From positions 434,001-498,000 of the forward strand of contig JAQOTA010000050.1 of the NCBI GenBank assembly GCA_029532415.1: 64,000 nt of DNA, written 5' to 3'. The stretch comes from Marasmius tenuissimus. Lineage: Eukaryota; Basidiomycota; Agaricomycetes; Agaricales; Marasmiaceae. This document shows, piece by piece, positions 21,301 to 32,436 of the stretch; position 1 is the stretch's first letter; each line of letters begins with the position of its first letter. Both the position numbers and the translations under genes were made by a program. The notes below the pieces were generated by a model. It searched no databases. It was not told the DNA's origin and was given only the letters and a program-made list of their open reading frames with translations.

Positions 21301-24300
21301 GTATGACAAAGTAGGGAATTCTAACAAATCACAATGGACAAGCTCCAGAATCTCCGTAGCACGTTTGTCAGAAGCAGGATAGGGTTTGTTGTTCATTTTG
21401 CCTTTGGCACAACCACGACAAATCCCTTCCTTCAAAGGGAGAGCCTTTCCCTTTGGAAAACCCTTAACATTATCTGCTAACTTTTTAATTACATCTTTGT
21501 TGGCGTGACCAAGACGTCTATGCCATACAGAAAAATCTATGACAGCAACAGACATGACAGATGCGAAGGAAGTTACTCCCATAAGTATCTTCGCGTTCAT
21601 CCATCATAAGTTATCCTGGTCATGGCTTGGATAAAAGCTCATGAGTAATGAATTGTCTTTTCTGTACCGGATCTGAGTCTCTGGATGGTTCCCAATGGTA
21701 TAATATCCATCTCTTTGGAATTTACCATCTGAAATGATGCAATGTGGGCTATTGGGTTGGTACAACACTGGAAACAATTTTGTGACCTTAGTCACTCCCT
21801 GACTGGTAGTGTGTTGGATGAGAACAGTACCGGAGCCTCGGATTTGGATGTTGGCTGCATCGCCTGCTGAGGTTGTGACGACTAAAGGGTAGGCAAATTC
21901 CTGATAATCTGAGAAGTCGCTCATGAATGGAGTCATGTGCATAGAAGCACCGCTATCAAGTAGCCAGGCTTCCTTCGTATTCTCAATGTATGAATCACTC
22001 GCAATTAGGTTGCTGAAAGACATGACATTTGTCTCAACAAATACAGAACTATTAATACAACATTCGGATCTACTTAATCCTAGAATGTGATGGTGGTGTC
22101 GATAGTTAGCGTTCTGTATCTCATGCTTATCAGCGAGTGACTCATTATCAGGAACTAAAGATACTTGCCAGTCTCCGCGGTCGTTACTCTCCTCCCATGC
22201 TTCAGGATCATCAATGCCGTTATCTCCGTACCAGTCTTCTCCGCCGTAAGAGTATCCAGAGTCTCCATCACTTTCGTCATCAGCATCATGATCAAAGTCA
22301 TCAGATGCGCCTATGACAGTGAAGTTGTCTCGGGTAAGGTCGAGAGGGCTAGGAGATCGGAGATCAATCACGGTTGAGGGGCGTAGTCCAGTATCTGCAT
22401 CAGGGTCGTGAGATATGATACTGATGTTGCCAATATAGGTATTGGTGGCAATTGTACGCGGAACCGGATTGAGAGGGCGATGTAAGGTAGCTGGAGATTG
22501 AACTGGTTCTGCTCCCTCTTTATCTGTAGTGGTATTCCTCGGATCATTCTGAGCAACAACCCAGGGATCAACCTCGGCACGATCATTGTTGCCGAAAGGA
22601 GAAGTACCACGAAAGGACCGAGCAGGAGAGTGTGGAATAGGGGGTGCAGAAACAGGTCGCATGATTGCCTGAGCGATAGCATGTGCGGTGGCGATAGCGT
22701 GGGAAATGAATACCCCCGGATCAATATCCGAAGGAGGAGGAAGTGGTGGCGAGTCGGAACGGTTGGGAACTTCAGCAGTTTGTGCCTGTGATGCTAAGAG
22801 GTTAATACAGGGCACAGGGTGCATCCAGCCAGATAGAGTGGTTCGTCGGTCAAATTGATCACGAAGATTTAATCGAGGGACAAAGCGAACATTCCGTTTG
22901 TTGTTCTGCTTGTAACCCCCCCTTTGACCTCGAACTGACTGGTTAGAAGCTGTTCCAAAAAGCCAATCTCCTTCTGTTCCTAGTTTGATGTGCGCTCCCC
23001 AGAAGACCGGGTTGTATACTTGGACTGGGATTGGAGTTCGGGTGTTGCGTATTCTGAAAACTTCAAGAACCAAAATTCACTCTGGGTGTGCTTTGATGAT
23101 CTTGACCCAGTTGGTGGTGTTGATTTCCAAAATAGCCTCCGATAGATGTTGAACATCCCAAGTCCAGAAGCGGGTCTGAGAAAAAGCGCAGACTGTGAGA
23201 ATAGGTTCGCGTATATTCTGCAGGTATAGTGCATGCCTCAGCGTGAGGTTATGGCAGGCACGGTGCAGAATTGGATAGACGACTACACGAGTAGTGGTCC
23301 GGATCATGATGAATATAAACTCCGGACCGATGTTCCTACACTTCACAATATCCATGATTTCCCGGTACCGTGTTTCGTCTTCCCAGTTACTAGTTGCACC
23401 TCTGAAAGGTACATCAATCGGCAGTGGGAGTCTGATATCGCAAATAGTAGTGGGATACTGACTCCTGCGTAGCTCGGATTTTCCCATGTTTCGTACATTC
23501 TCTTGTGTGTATAGAATGAGAAACTGGGAGATAGATTGCTGATTTGCCGGTGTGTATGGGAAGTCACTGGGAGCGAAGGTCGGGAAGTAGATTTCAGGAA
23601 CGGGTTCGGGAAGTGGAGGTGCCCATGGGGCATAGGGATCGTTTTCGTCATGAGGTGGCCATTGACTCGTCGTGGGAATAGGTGGCTGTTCAACAACTTC
23701 TCCTTCTTCAAACTCGGAAGATGAGTCGGAAGAGATCTCCATGTCGATCTCGTCAGTGTCGGAGAGAGTGACTAAAGAAGGCATGGAGGAGTGCTCGCTA
23801 TCGGTATCGGTATCAATAGCATCAAGAGGGTTAGTTGAGATGTTTGCCATATAAACCCGCAATGGAGCCATGAGTTCCTGGTCGAAGGTGACACAAACAA
23901 GGTTAGCAGAAAGGTGCCGACCGTTTTGCTTTCCTTGATTATTCTGCTTCTTCTTGCCAGCCTTTCCTTTTCCCTTGCCTTTTCCTTTCTGCGATTGTTG
24001 ATTGTGGTTATCCTGGTTATTATTATTCTGCTTTTGGTTATTATTACCATTACCAGAACGATTGTTATTCTTCCGGTTGTTGCTGCGGGAAGAATTCCCA
24101 CCAGGTTGACGATTCTGGTGGGACCAGGGTGGAGCAGTAGAAGGAATGAAACGATGAATGCCAGAAATTCTGGCGGCAAGAGCGGATTCATGAGCACCAC
24201 GACGTCTGTTCCACTCGTTTGTGATCAGTGCAATCAACTTGACTACCTTGAGATCCTCCTTCTTTTCCTGAATTATCTTCTGCTTCAGCATTTCCCATGG

Positions 24301-24993
24301 TCCAGTTGGAAGCTTAGCAATGACAATGAGGACGAAGAGGGACTCAGGAATGTCAACACCCAGTACCTTAAGCTCCTTCCTCTTTTGGTCCATCTTGGTG
24401 ATGACCGGGAGAGGATTCTGATTGGAGAAGAAGGGGGGGTGGTGAAATTCCTCATAAATGTTAAGTAGCCGGGCCGTATCTTCCTGCCCGAAGGCTTTCT
24501 GGAAGTTCTCGATTGTTTCCTTGATGTCATCAGTCATCAGGGACTCGAAGGCCTGATTAACCTGAGATTTAAAAACGCCAAGAGCCTTATTGTTACGTGT
24601 ATACCATTCTGCATACCCAGATGCAGAAGCAGCTGGCTTGGTTTCAGTAAGAACCTGAAAGATTCCCTGCTGCTGCAGATATGCCGTATACTTATAGAAA
24701 AAGGCATTCCAAATGGCGCTGTCCTTTAACTCCGGGATTGTCATGATCACACCAGATCCCGCCGGGAAAGAATCGGCAGCAACATTCGCATAAATAGGGT
24801 GATCCGGGTTTCCAAAGACAGGTACAGCAGCACCTCCTTGGGCATTAGTGATGTTGTAGGTATGGCCAGGAGGTTGGAAAGACCAAAATGTGTCGGAATC
24901 AGTAAAGCCCGGAAGTGCCGGCTCAGTCCTTGGAGAAGAAGTAGCTTGAGGGCTACCGGTACGAGAATTGTGTTGAGAGGGGTTCTGAGACAT
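18328..24993 (-). CDS. Copia gag-pol polyprotein with two in-frame TGA codons
   Basis: 2,221 codons from the ATG at 24993 (MSQNPS, matching the start MSHNSQ in element 2) to TAG at 18328. Gag is followed by an Asn/Gln/Lys-rich basic segment (about residues 290-365) in place of a CCHC knuckle. A long extra region covers roughly residues 380-1000. Then protease LLDSGAS (about 1009); integrase WHRRLGH...CRGCAKGK zinc motif (about 1156), with DDE residues in VHCDLLEF, FDRGGEF and GRAERFNR; reverse transcriptase YVDDALF (about 1905); RNase H DSDWATDIDD and LSSTEAEYMALSD. TGA codons at 23077-23079 and 21604-21606 interrupt one continuous frame, dividing it into 638, 490 and 1,090 residue parts. In element 2 these positions are sense codons (CAA at the second), so I read them as damage rather than programmed readthrough. 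Confidence 0.9.
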
Positions 24994-25854
24994 ATTTCCT
25001 AATTGAACAGAAATCTGCGAAAATCCCATGAGCATGATGAAAAAATGAAAGGAGAGAAATTGGGATTTCAACAGATGCCGCTAATAGGTCACAGGTCCCA
25101 ACAGGTGCAGGGTTGTTAATCTGGTTACGTAGAGTAACCTTTCCAGTGTGTGTCTGGTGTGTTTCCTTCTCGCTATCTGGTCTCAATCCCAGACTAGCGT
25201 TAAAGTCATCCATATGCCAAAGAAGGTTATTAATAGACCAGACCATGGGACCATTGGCAGCTACCTTTAGTAACGCTGGTGCCTGGTACAAAGATCTACT
25301 AATAACATGGAAACAAGTTCAGGGCATATGGGTTTTGGGATGTCCCGGTACATACTGAAAATGGCCATGCGATAATCTATAAGATGTATCGTAAAAATCC
25401 CAGTTGTTCGGCACAACGGCCTACGCCATCATACAGACTAGTTTAGAAGCATAGTTGTATGACAGCTCAAAAGGTGCCACTCCAGCCGAAGCTGTACAGC
25501 CGTGGACCACCCCCAACAGTTAGATTTCTTCAGCATTGTGCCGTGGCAATTTATGGCCAGAGCATCAACCTGGGTTATTCAAGGCCAAGACAGGTCCGAC
25601 AAGGCGGAAGCAGGTCTGGTCCTGAGAGAAAATGAAGACCAAATCAGTATGTACAATCGTGCGTGCAACATGCATGTACAGGGACATTAAGTGGAACCAG
25701 AAAAGGTGGACTGCCTAATCCTACACCAGATAGCCCAACTCATTGCTAGAGACTCTATAGCCAATATGGGTATAGACATCCGCTAGGACGGTGGTGACAC
25801 ACGGAAAGTGTTTCAACTACTCCGATCATAACGTCGACCTGCCCGCCTGTTGCG

Positions 25855-25866
25855 GGGCCCATAACC
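25855..25866 (-). other. Primer-binding site matching the anticodon loop of initiator tRNA-Met
   Basis: Directly next to the 5' LTR, the minus strand reads GGTTATGGGCCC. It is complementary to GGGCCCATAACC, the anticodon stem-loop of initiator tRNA-Met where base 33 is C. Priming from an internally cut initiator tRNA is known for Drosophila copia. The same 12 bases follow the 5' LTR of copia element 2 (36068-36079). Confidence 0.75.
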
Positions 25867-26391
25867 TATTGAGCCAGCATAGTTAAATGCACAGTGAGAT
25901 GAAACTAAAACCTCACATATTGACTATAAGAGAATTCTTGTGTTCTTGTAGATGCTTGCTAGAGGTGATAATCGAGTAGATTGTCCTAAAGCTTTGAGAC
26001 ATAAAGTCTCCAGCTTTTATACAAGAGTCCTTGTCTATCTACAAGTCATAGAACATAGGTAAGTGAGAATATAGCATATGGTACATATTGCATATCAGTA
26101 AGCATAAGTGCTCGAAGAGCAGAGTGAGTAAGTAGGCATAGTCATACTAGCTTTCTATCTAAGTAATCTAGAGAGAAAGCTCAGTCAGCTTTGAACGCTA
26201 TTGGGTACAAAGCTGAACCTTGTTATAAACCATAGAGATAAGGTGTGAGTACTGACTAACTACAGAGTCCGTCTGAGTAAGTACAGGATCTTTCATACGA
26301 GTGCAAGTGTCATAGTGAAAGAGTCTATAAATAATAGACGCGTAAACAACACGTCAATAAAGTGTATCACATGGTAACCACATGTTCAACA
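25867..26391 (-). repeat. 5' LTR of copia element 1
   Basis: 525 bp, apparently identical to the LTR at 17527-18051. TATAAAA on the minus strand is at 26015-26021. Transcription would start here and run leftward. Confidence 0.92.
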
Positions 26392-26396
26392 AGTAG
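26392..26396. repeat. Target-site duplication AGTAG (right)
   Basis: Matches AGTAG at 17522-17526. Confidence 0.85.
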
Positions 26397-27099
26397 AGCA
26401 TCGTCGACGGCGAATTAGTCTAGAGGGGATGGCAGGTATGGAGTCACATTGAAACTTCTCCACATTTGCCAGTCATGTACCGGTACGATCGAGTTGACTA
26501 TCATTACTAACAGCTATGGCTGCAAATTCCATCGTATGAATCGTGGAGACTGTCGGCTTCAACGCAGCCACGCGTCGAATATGAAGAATAGCATGACTTG
26601 TGAGGACCGAGTGCAGTACCCGCTCGAAACTGTAGACAAGATGCTCGGATATCAGACACGCAGTTGAGACGGATGAGGCGAACGTACGCAGCTAATAGGT
26701 TCACAAGATCACGCTGAATACCCAATGCAAGAATCAGGAGAGCCCGTCAGGTGGTACGTGAATATACGAGCGACTCACTGGAAGAGCGCAAACTACAACT
26801 ACGTTGACCACGGAGACCACTAAATGATGTCTAATGTCAGTCCCCTGAGCCATCATCGGCCATTCGACGTTGATAGCCTAGTGCTCACAGAAGATGAGGA
26901 TGTAATAGATTATCCCTGGAGAGACAGAACAGTGTCAGTACTGATGACCAACCAACCGTATCCAACAATCAACTCGCCATCTCGATATATGATTTTCACG
27001 AGTTCGGACTTCCCGCCCATTCGGACTAAATATGTGTGGGCAAGGGTTAGCATGAGTCCGAGCCATTAACAAGAGACCCACAGGCCGAGATCCCAGGAA
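26397..27099. other. Sequence 3' of the DUF6533 gene
   Basis: No independent gene recognised. The right part is probably the degenerate 3' end of the minus-strand DUF6533 gene, since its sequence around 27060-27300 aligns with 63710-63960 near the other DUF6533 copy. Confidence 0.4.
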
Positions 27100-27956
27100 T
27101 GACCATCATTATCATAGTTCCTGATGTCTGGTATTCAGTCTTTCAGGTCCACAAAAGAGTGGCAGCCACGTACCAGTGTCGTACACCATGAGGAAAATCC
27201 AGCACAAGTACAGTATGTCGTTCCCGCCTGATATAAAACAACCGCGAAGCTGAGGTAGTGGGGGCACTGAAACTACGGGAGAGACCAGTACCTAAGGGGA
27301 CGTTGGATTGATGTCAAAGGAGCTAACTCACATTCGGTGGCGTATATGAAAGAGTTGAAAAAGACAAAACATGGTATTAAGCATCCTAATTTAAAGACGA
27401 AAATGATTATAGCGGCAGAAATTCTCCGCTCCCATACAGCCCAAAGGCGGACTGCGAGGAGCACTGAATGGCATGACGGGTTTGAGTGCGAACAACAGGT
27501 GTACAAATCAAAAGCTTACCCTCGGAAAGTACAATGCCGATGATATAACTCCCTATAGGTTAGCATCTTAGTTATATCTGAGTGAGACAGTTGTGCTGGA
27601 ACGCACAACCACTGATGGTGTAGCTGAAGAAACAGTATCGTGGAGTCAGGTCTTCCTGAAACTCATCTAGCGGACGAAAAGAGTAAGGTTTACAGAGCAC
27701 AGACCTCGGATGGTCAGAGTGTCTTACGATAAAGAGTCGTCCCTGCGGTGTCAACGAACGGGAGGTATCTTTGTATAAGATATACAACCGTCACAAGAGT
27801 CCACTTCTTCCCCCAGACGTGCTCCACCTCCAAGGCCAAGTTGAGAACCACATCGTACGCAAGTATAGTCGAGCTTACGACTGGAAAGGGCGCCGCGGTA
27901 ATTGAATCAGAAGTTATTTCCGAGCACCGAATATGATAAAGATGTACCGTCGGCAT
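27100..27956 (-). CDS. DUF6533-type multi-pass membrane protein
   Basis: Basidiomycete membrane protein of unknown function. The N-terminal DUF6533 signature is STILAYDVVLNLALEVEHVW followed by RYLPFVDT. By eye the exons are 27728-27956, 27613-27666, 27520-27552 and from 27463 downward. Phase is kept: LYHEFQEDL, then SYIIGIVLSE, then LLAVRLWAVWERR. The last is the conserved transmembrane segment of the family. Further hydrophobic segments (IIIFVFKLGCLIPCFVFF and ILYLCWIFLMVYDT) follow. The C-terminal limit is unclear and stops appear in the continuing frame, so the 3' end may be degraded. The gene is an inverted paralogue of the interrupted copy at 59294-64000. Confidence 0.68.
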
Positions 27957-30563
27957 ACTAAGAAGAAGCTTAGACTTCAGCCAATGCTAATGTCAGGAGT
28001 TGGAAAGGGGCTCACCGCGACAAACTTTTGATGCCATATACTGGTAGTAAGAACTGGGTAGAGTGGTGTCGCTGCGGTACGCATCGTCACGATGCAAATG
28101 GGCGCCAAAGCTGAGCAAAATGAAACACTTTTATTTAAGACATCCGGACGCTAGATCAAAATTCATCAAGATGGCGTATCAGTTGGAAACCATCGAGGAC
28201 GAACAATCCAACCTGATGAGGACACTGACTCTGGGTCAACTCTACATGCTGTTCCCGGTCGTACATGCATGAGATTGATATCTGATGAGCCCGCACAGTC
28301 AACGGTACATAATCCTTCACTGGTCTCGATCTCTATGGCTCACCGTCAGCTCGAGATACGAATTTTGACCATCTCCAAGGACACTATCTTCATTTCCATA
28401 GCTCCAATGGAGTTCCAAGAATTGACCTTGGCGCGACTGACTCGGGATCAATTGAGATACAAAGTCGGGAGATGACATCTAGGCTTCATTTCCAAGCTCT
28501 AAGACCCCGTTGTCTGGAGATTTAGAACGAAGAAGGGCTTTTGGTATCGATAACATGGTGGTAGGAAACGAGGTTCTTTTCGGAAAAGAGTACCTACTCA
28601 GGAACAGCCTACCAGGTCCGGCATTGCCGCTTCGTCATACCTTCAGCGCTGCTCCTGGCATCACGATGAATTTTCAGTACGTCCGCTACAGCTCGTTACA
28701 GTGCAAGGCAATATCTATTTCTGCTGGGAACTCTGGTACGTGAAACGCGTTTTCCAAGCTCCCCATAACTTACTGCGGTTCCTCAGTCTGGAGATCGGGG
28801 AAGATGCGAAGCTCTTGTCTCGCAGCTCAGCGACATACAAAAATCAAGTAAAGATCCCGATTCAAACTCAAAGAGGCAACTTGCCAATGACAACTCCACT
28901 GTCTTGGCTCGAAATCAGGAGGCTGAGTGGTGTTGTACATAGAAACCAGAACATAGGGGACCGATTCAACGCTTAAAGACACGTACGTCTTGCTGAACAA
29001 CGAAGCTCTCAGTGATGAGCTCGAGCGGTACGTTGCGTGTATTGTCTCGGTTGTTCTTATGCTCGCAATTCACCAGAGGTATTTTTATCGTGACCGCCCA
29101 GCATGTTGAATTTAGAGGGATACCCAACGGACACTGGGATCAGATCATCAGCCGTCTCAAATTGATGAGAAGGATTCGAGGGACAGGGAGGTAACGAAGT
29201 CAAGGAGTCAAGTACAGCGGTACGTTTCCATGCTTTAGCCTCCAACGTTTGGCGTTCTAAGGTCGTTCTATCTTGACAATGTCCAGTATCACAATATGTA
29301 CATGTCAATTCTGGCGTGAGTTTGCATCTATTCTGAAATCTCTGGCTCCTCAGACCGCCTCTCGCAGTTCTTTTTCAAGCATGAGCCCCTACAGAACTAC
29401 AAATAAAACTGATGTGTTAAGTTTGTGGGTGTTGACCTGTTGAATTTTGTGCGGCTTGTTCTTGCCAGTGACAAAACCCTACAGAACCTTCCAGGCCAGA
29501 TGTCAAGTTTCATTGTGTCATCAAGACTGATCCGCTCTCCTACACGGCAGAAGATGCGAAGATGTACAGAAAGCTGCAATCCGCACGCTTTCGCGCACAT
29601 CATCACTCACGCCCGGAATTACCTTTAGGCTCCACCCTCGCCGTTTACAAGATTGCCACAACTCACGTTCCTGGTACGGCTCCCGATGGGTGCCCTTCTC
29701 TTTCTGTGCTTATGGGGCTTTAGGACTTCATCGCCAGCCATCCCGAATAAGTGGCTGATACATATATCGATTTTGGTCTGTCAAACAACCACGGGACTCT
29801 GTACGTACAATCATTGCCATTGTGAGGAACAGCTACTGTGTTAAGCTTCCGCGCGGTCTGAATTAATCTCCGTATAGCCGACATAGACTCCTGGCGTGGC
29901 CCTGTTCATGCTGCGTTCTTCGAGTATCCTGACTCGAAGCCTCGAATGAGGGCTTCTATTACGAGGCGAGGACATTTACCTGCGCCTTTGATCCTGGTCA
30001 TCATCTGACGTCCCAACCTTCTACCGATCAGCGATGGGGAGGTGCACCTATCCAGCTGTGGTCTCTTCCTGCAAGAGATCAAATATGCTGGATGACAGCA
30101 TGAAGATTGGAGCAATTCTTTTTTACGAGATGTGGTGTGGGAGTAGGGGAGATGCGTGATCAAGGAGATAGTCCGGTGTGTGTGTGTGTTGTCACCCTCC
30201 ATTGTTTCGTCTCAGCGAGCTGACTTCAAATCGTCTCGGCTGGACTCCGATCGCTGAATTCTTGCAAGAATCATTGGGATCGCCTCATAGAACAGGTGAG
30301 ATGACGACCGTACACCTCAACTATCGACCTACAAACTTAATCATCCCCTCTCCGTTGTTGTAATTTGATCTCATCATCATCGAGATGTTGGGTCGACAGA
30401 ACCTTAGCATGGCGTCCACCTTCTCGAATCTCGCTCCTGTCATATCCACCACAATGCGAGAGGCCTCAGGCCACTCCAACTGTCTCGTACCGAAACAAGC
30501 AATCGCTCGGCTGCCTCCCCTTATTAATTCACCTCTCATTTCTCAGATAGAAATTTGAACAGC
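27957..30563. other. Long stretch with no supported gene
   Basis: 2.6 kb with scattered short open frames on both strands. Some plus-strand stretches (for example around 28100-28270 and 29480-29640) look coding-like in composition. No frame can be joined by consensus splice sites into a recognisable protein, and no repeat structure was seen. It may hold a decayed gene. Nothing more can be claimed. Confidence 0.35.
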
Positions 30564-32271
30564 ATGGCAGATCCTCTACCCTACAACCTTACAATCCCGT
30601 CCCAGACAGCCTCTCTTATCTATTCCCCTGCTCGAGGCCCCCGCACTAAAGCGTCTGACGGATGGGAACTCGCTTACCCCGCCGTTGACAGCATCGGTTA
30701 CCAACGACAAGGAAGAGGCGCTGACTTTCATAACACCACCAGGGCAGAAGCATCCATAACCTTCGGCTGGTTAGGAACAGCAATCTACGTGTATGGTACC
30801 GGTACAAGAGAATCGTACAGTTTCTCCGTGGATGGGCAGAATGTCGGTCAGACTTTCGATGTCCTGCAAGGGGGGCTTTTGGGAAGTATGACCGGGATGC
30901 AGTATAAGGAACACAATGCAACGTTGAAAGTAGTCGGGGGAGAGATGGTGGCGTTCCAGTATGCCGACCTGACCATTGGATTAGGTTATCCGGGGTGAGC
31001 ATCTCCAATTGTCTGGACGGTAACAAAAACCTAACGAACAGTCCGCCCCAGGGAAGAGATAAGGAATAGCACGATTGAAGCAGTCTTAGGGGTAGATCAA
31101 CCTAACCCATACTTTGACTTCAAGAATGACTCTTCAGGCTGGGCGCCCGAAAGCGGCATAGCGACCAGTAAGCTCCCCCATCTAATGCCAATCAAGGTTT
31201 TTCGCGTTTATTTATCCGCCTCGACTCAGTAACATTCCCCAACGGTACAGCTAGCCCCGTCACCCGTCAAATGGCCACCGAAGGACGTAACGACAGCCTC
31301 AGATTCAACGTGACTTCCGCAGGCGCATTTATTCTCTGGGGCTCGCTTTATGAGGACCATCCCGTCAAAAGGATCACAATCTCCCCGAAACCAGGATCTA
31401 GCGACCCGACGAGCATCAAAGAAACGTTTATGCACGATACTGGCCAATTAGGGGAATTTCAGCAGATCTTGTACTGGGAGAGCGGGCTCGAGCGGGGAAC
31501 CTCTTACACTGTGGACATCTCGGCTGTTGCTGACCAGCAAAAGTTGGCTTTCAACGAGCTACAGTTGTTGGACGGGTGTGTAAAAACCTTAACTCGAGAA
31601 TCGAGAATGCTCAACGGTATCACTGTTTCTTCTCGTTTGCAGAGGTTCACCATCTCCGCCATCGTCAACTCCGGAGCCCTCGCCGTCGGCCATGAATGGA
31701 ATTGAAGGGCATCATCGTCATCTAACGTCGGGAAATATCGTTGTGATAGTAAGTCGCTAGGACCCGCATGCTTTGGCCCATTCAGACAAGCTTATGATCC
31801 CGAAGATCATTGTGCCTATTCTCTTTTTGGCAGCTGTTGGCGTAGGAGCCTTTTGGTATTGTAGAAAGTATGGATTCTGTCCATTGCATTGACCCCAGCA
31901 CTGACTTGGAGCATAGGGCCAGAAAGACACAAACCCCAGCGGTCACGCCTTATGTGGGTATCTTCAAGAACTGTATGTTCCTATTTTGTGCTGCATACGA
32001 GCAATCCTTTATCGTGTCTCACGTGTTTGCAGTGTTTTCTTCAAAACCCCCTTCAACCTCTTCATCGACGGTGACCTCTCCATCCAACTCTACGGCAGCC
32101 TGCGGCCGACCGTCCCGCGAAGTGGATGCTGGTCCGTTACCACCTCAGTATAACCCCCTATGGGCGGATCCTCCGGGAGATGGGAATACTACATCCAATT
32201 CGGCTCTTGGGGCAGTTCAGAATGGTGCAAGAAAATGGAGGAAATTTGTGAGAAATGGGCGGATTGAATAA
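30564..32271 (+). CDS. Single-pass membrane protein with extracellular beta-rich domains, intact
   Basis: Seven exons: 30564-30994, 31052-31167, 31230-31575, 31643-31748, 31791-31867, 31917-31972 and 32033-32271. They total 1,371 bases, giving 456 residues in one frame with GT-AG sites throughout. The N-terminal two-thirds contains two beta-rich segments (ASITFGWLGTAIYVYGTGT near residue 70; RFNVTSAGAFILWGS near 200) and several Asn-X-Ser/Thr sites. A Ser/Pro-rich spacer follows, then one hydrophobic helix (IIVPILFLAAVGVGAFWY, about residues 337-354) and a basic Cys-Arg-Lys stop-transfer. The cytosolic tail is Ser-rich and ends near REVDAGPLPPQY, a motif common in such basidiomycete proteins. 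There is no obvious signal peptide. Start is the first ATG in frame. Function unknown; wall or surface sensing is only an inference. Confidence 0.8.
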
Positions 32272-32436
32272 GGATGGACGAATTGATCGTACACACCAAA
32301 GACACACCTGTAATTGTATTCATTTACTCTCTGAAGTTGACGTGATCGGTAGCTCCACGGAGCGGGGATCGTACATATGCATAAATAGCTGCTAGCCTGA
32401 ACACTCGGGAATAGAAAAGGTACGGGTATACATTTA

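Larger units (their letters stand above)
17527..26391 (-). mobile_element. Copia element 1: full-length Ty1/copia retrotransposon, 8,865 bp
   Basis: A complete LTR retrotransposon on the minus strand. It has two 525-bp LTRs that appear identical throughout, a 12-bp primer site, a leader of about 870 bases, one gag-pol frame interrupted by two TGA codons, a purine tract, and a 5-bp target duplication AGTAG. Order PR-IN-RT-RNase H marks it as Ty1/copia. It is much longer than the usual 5-6 kb because of a long region between the nucleocapsid-like segment and the protease, a long leader, and a 230-base insert near the 3' end. Identical LTRs imply recent insertion or gene conversion. Related to copia element 2 at 35561-45573. 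Confidence 0.95.

Noticed and set aside
20337..24530. Opposite-strand and out-of-frame open frames inside copia element 1
   Set aside because: Shadows of gag-pol; none has independent motifs.
28063..29844. A plus-strand multi-exon gene
   Set aside because: Coding-like stretches exist but I could not join them by consensus splice sites or match any family; kept only as an unresolved interval.
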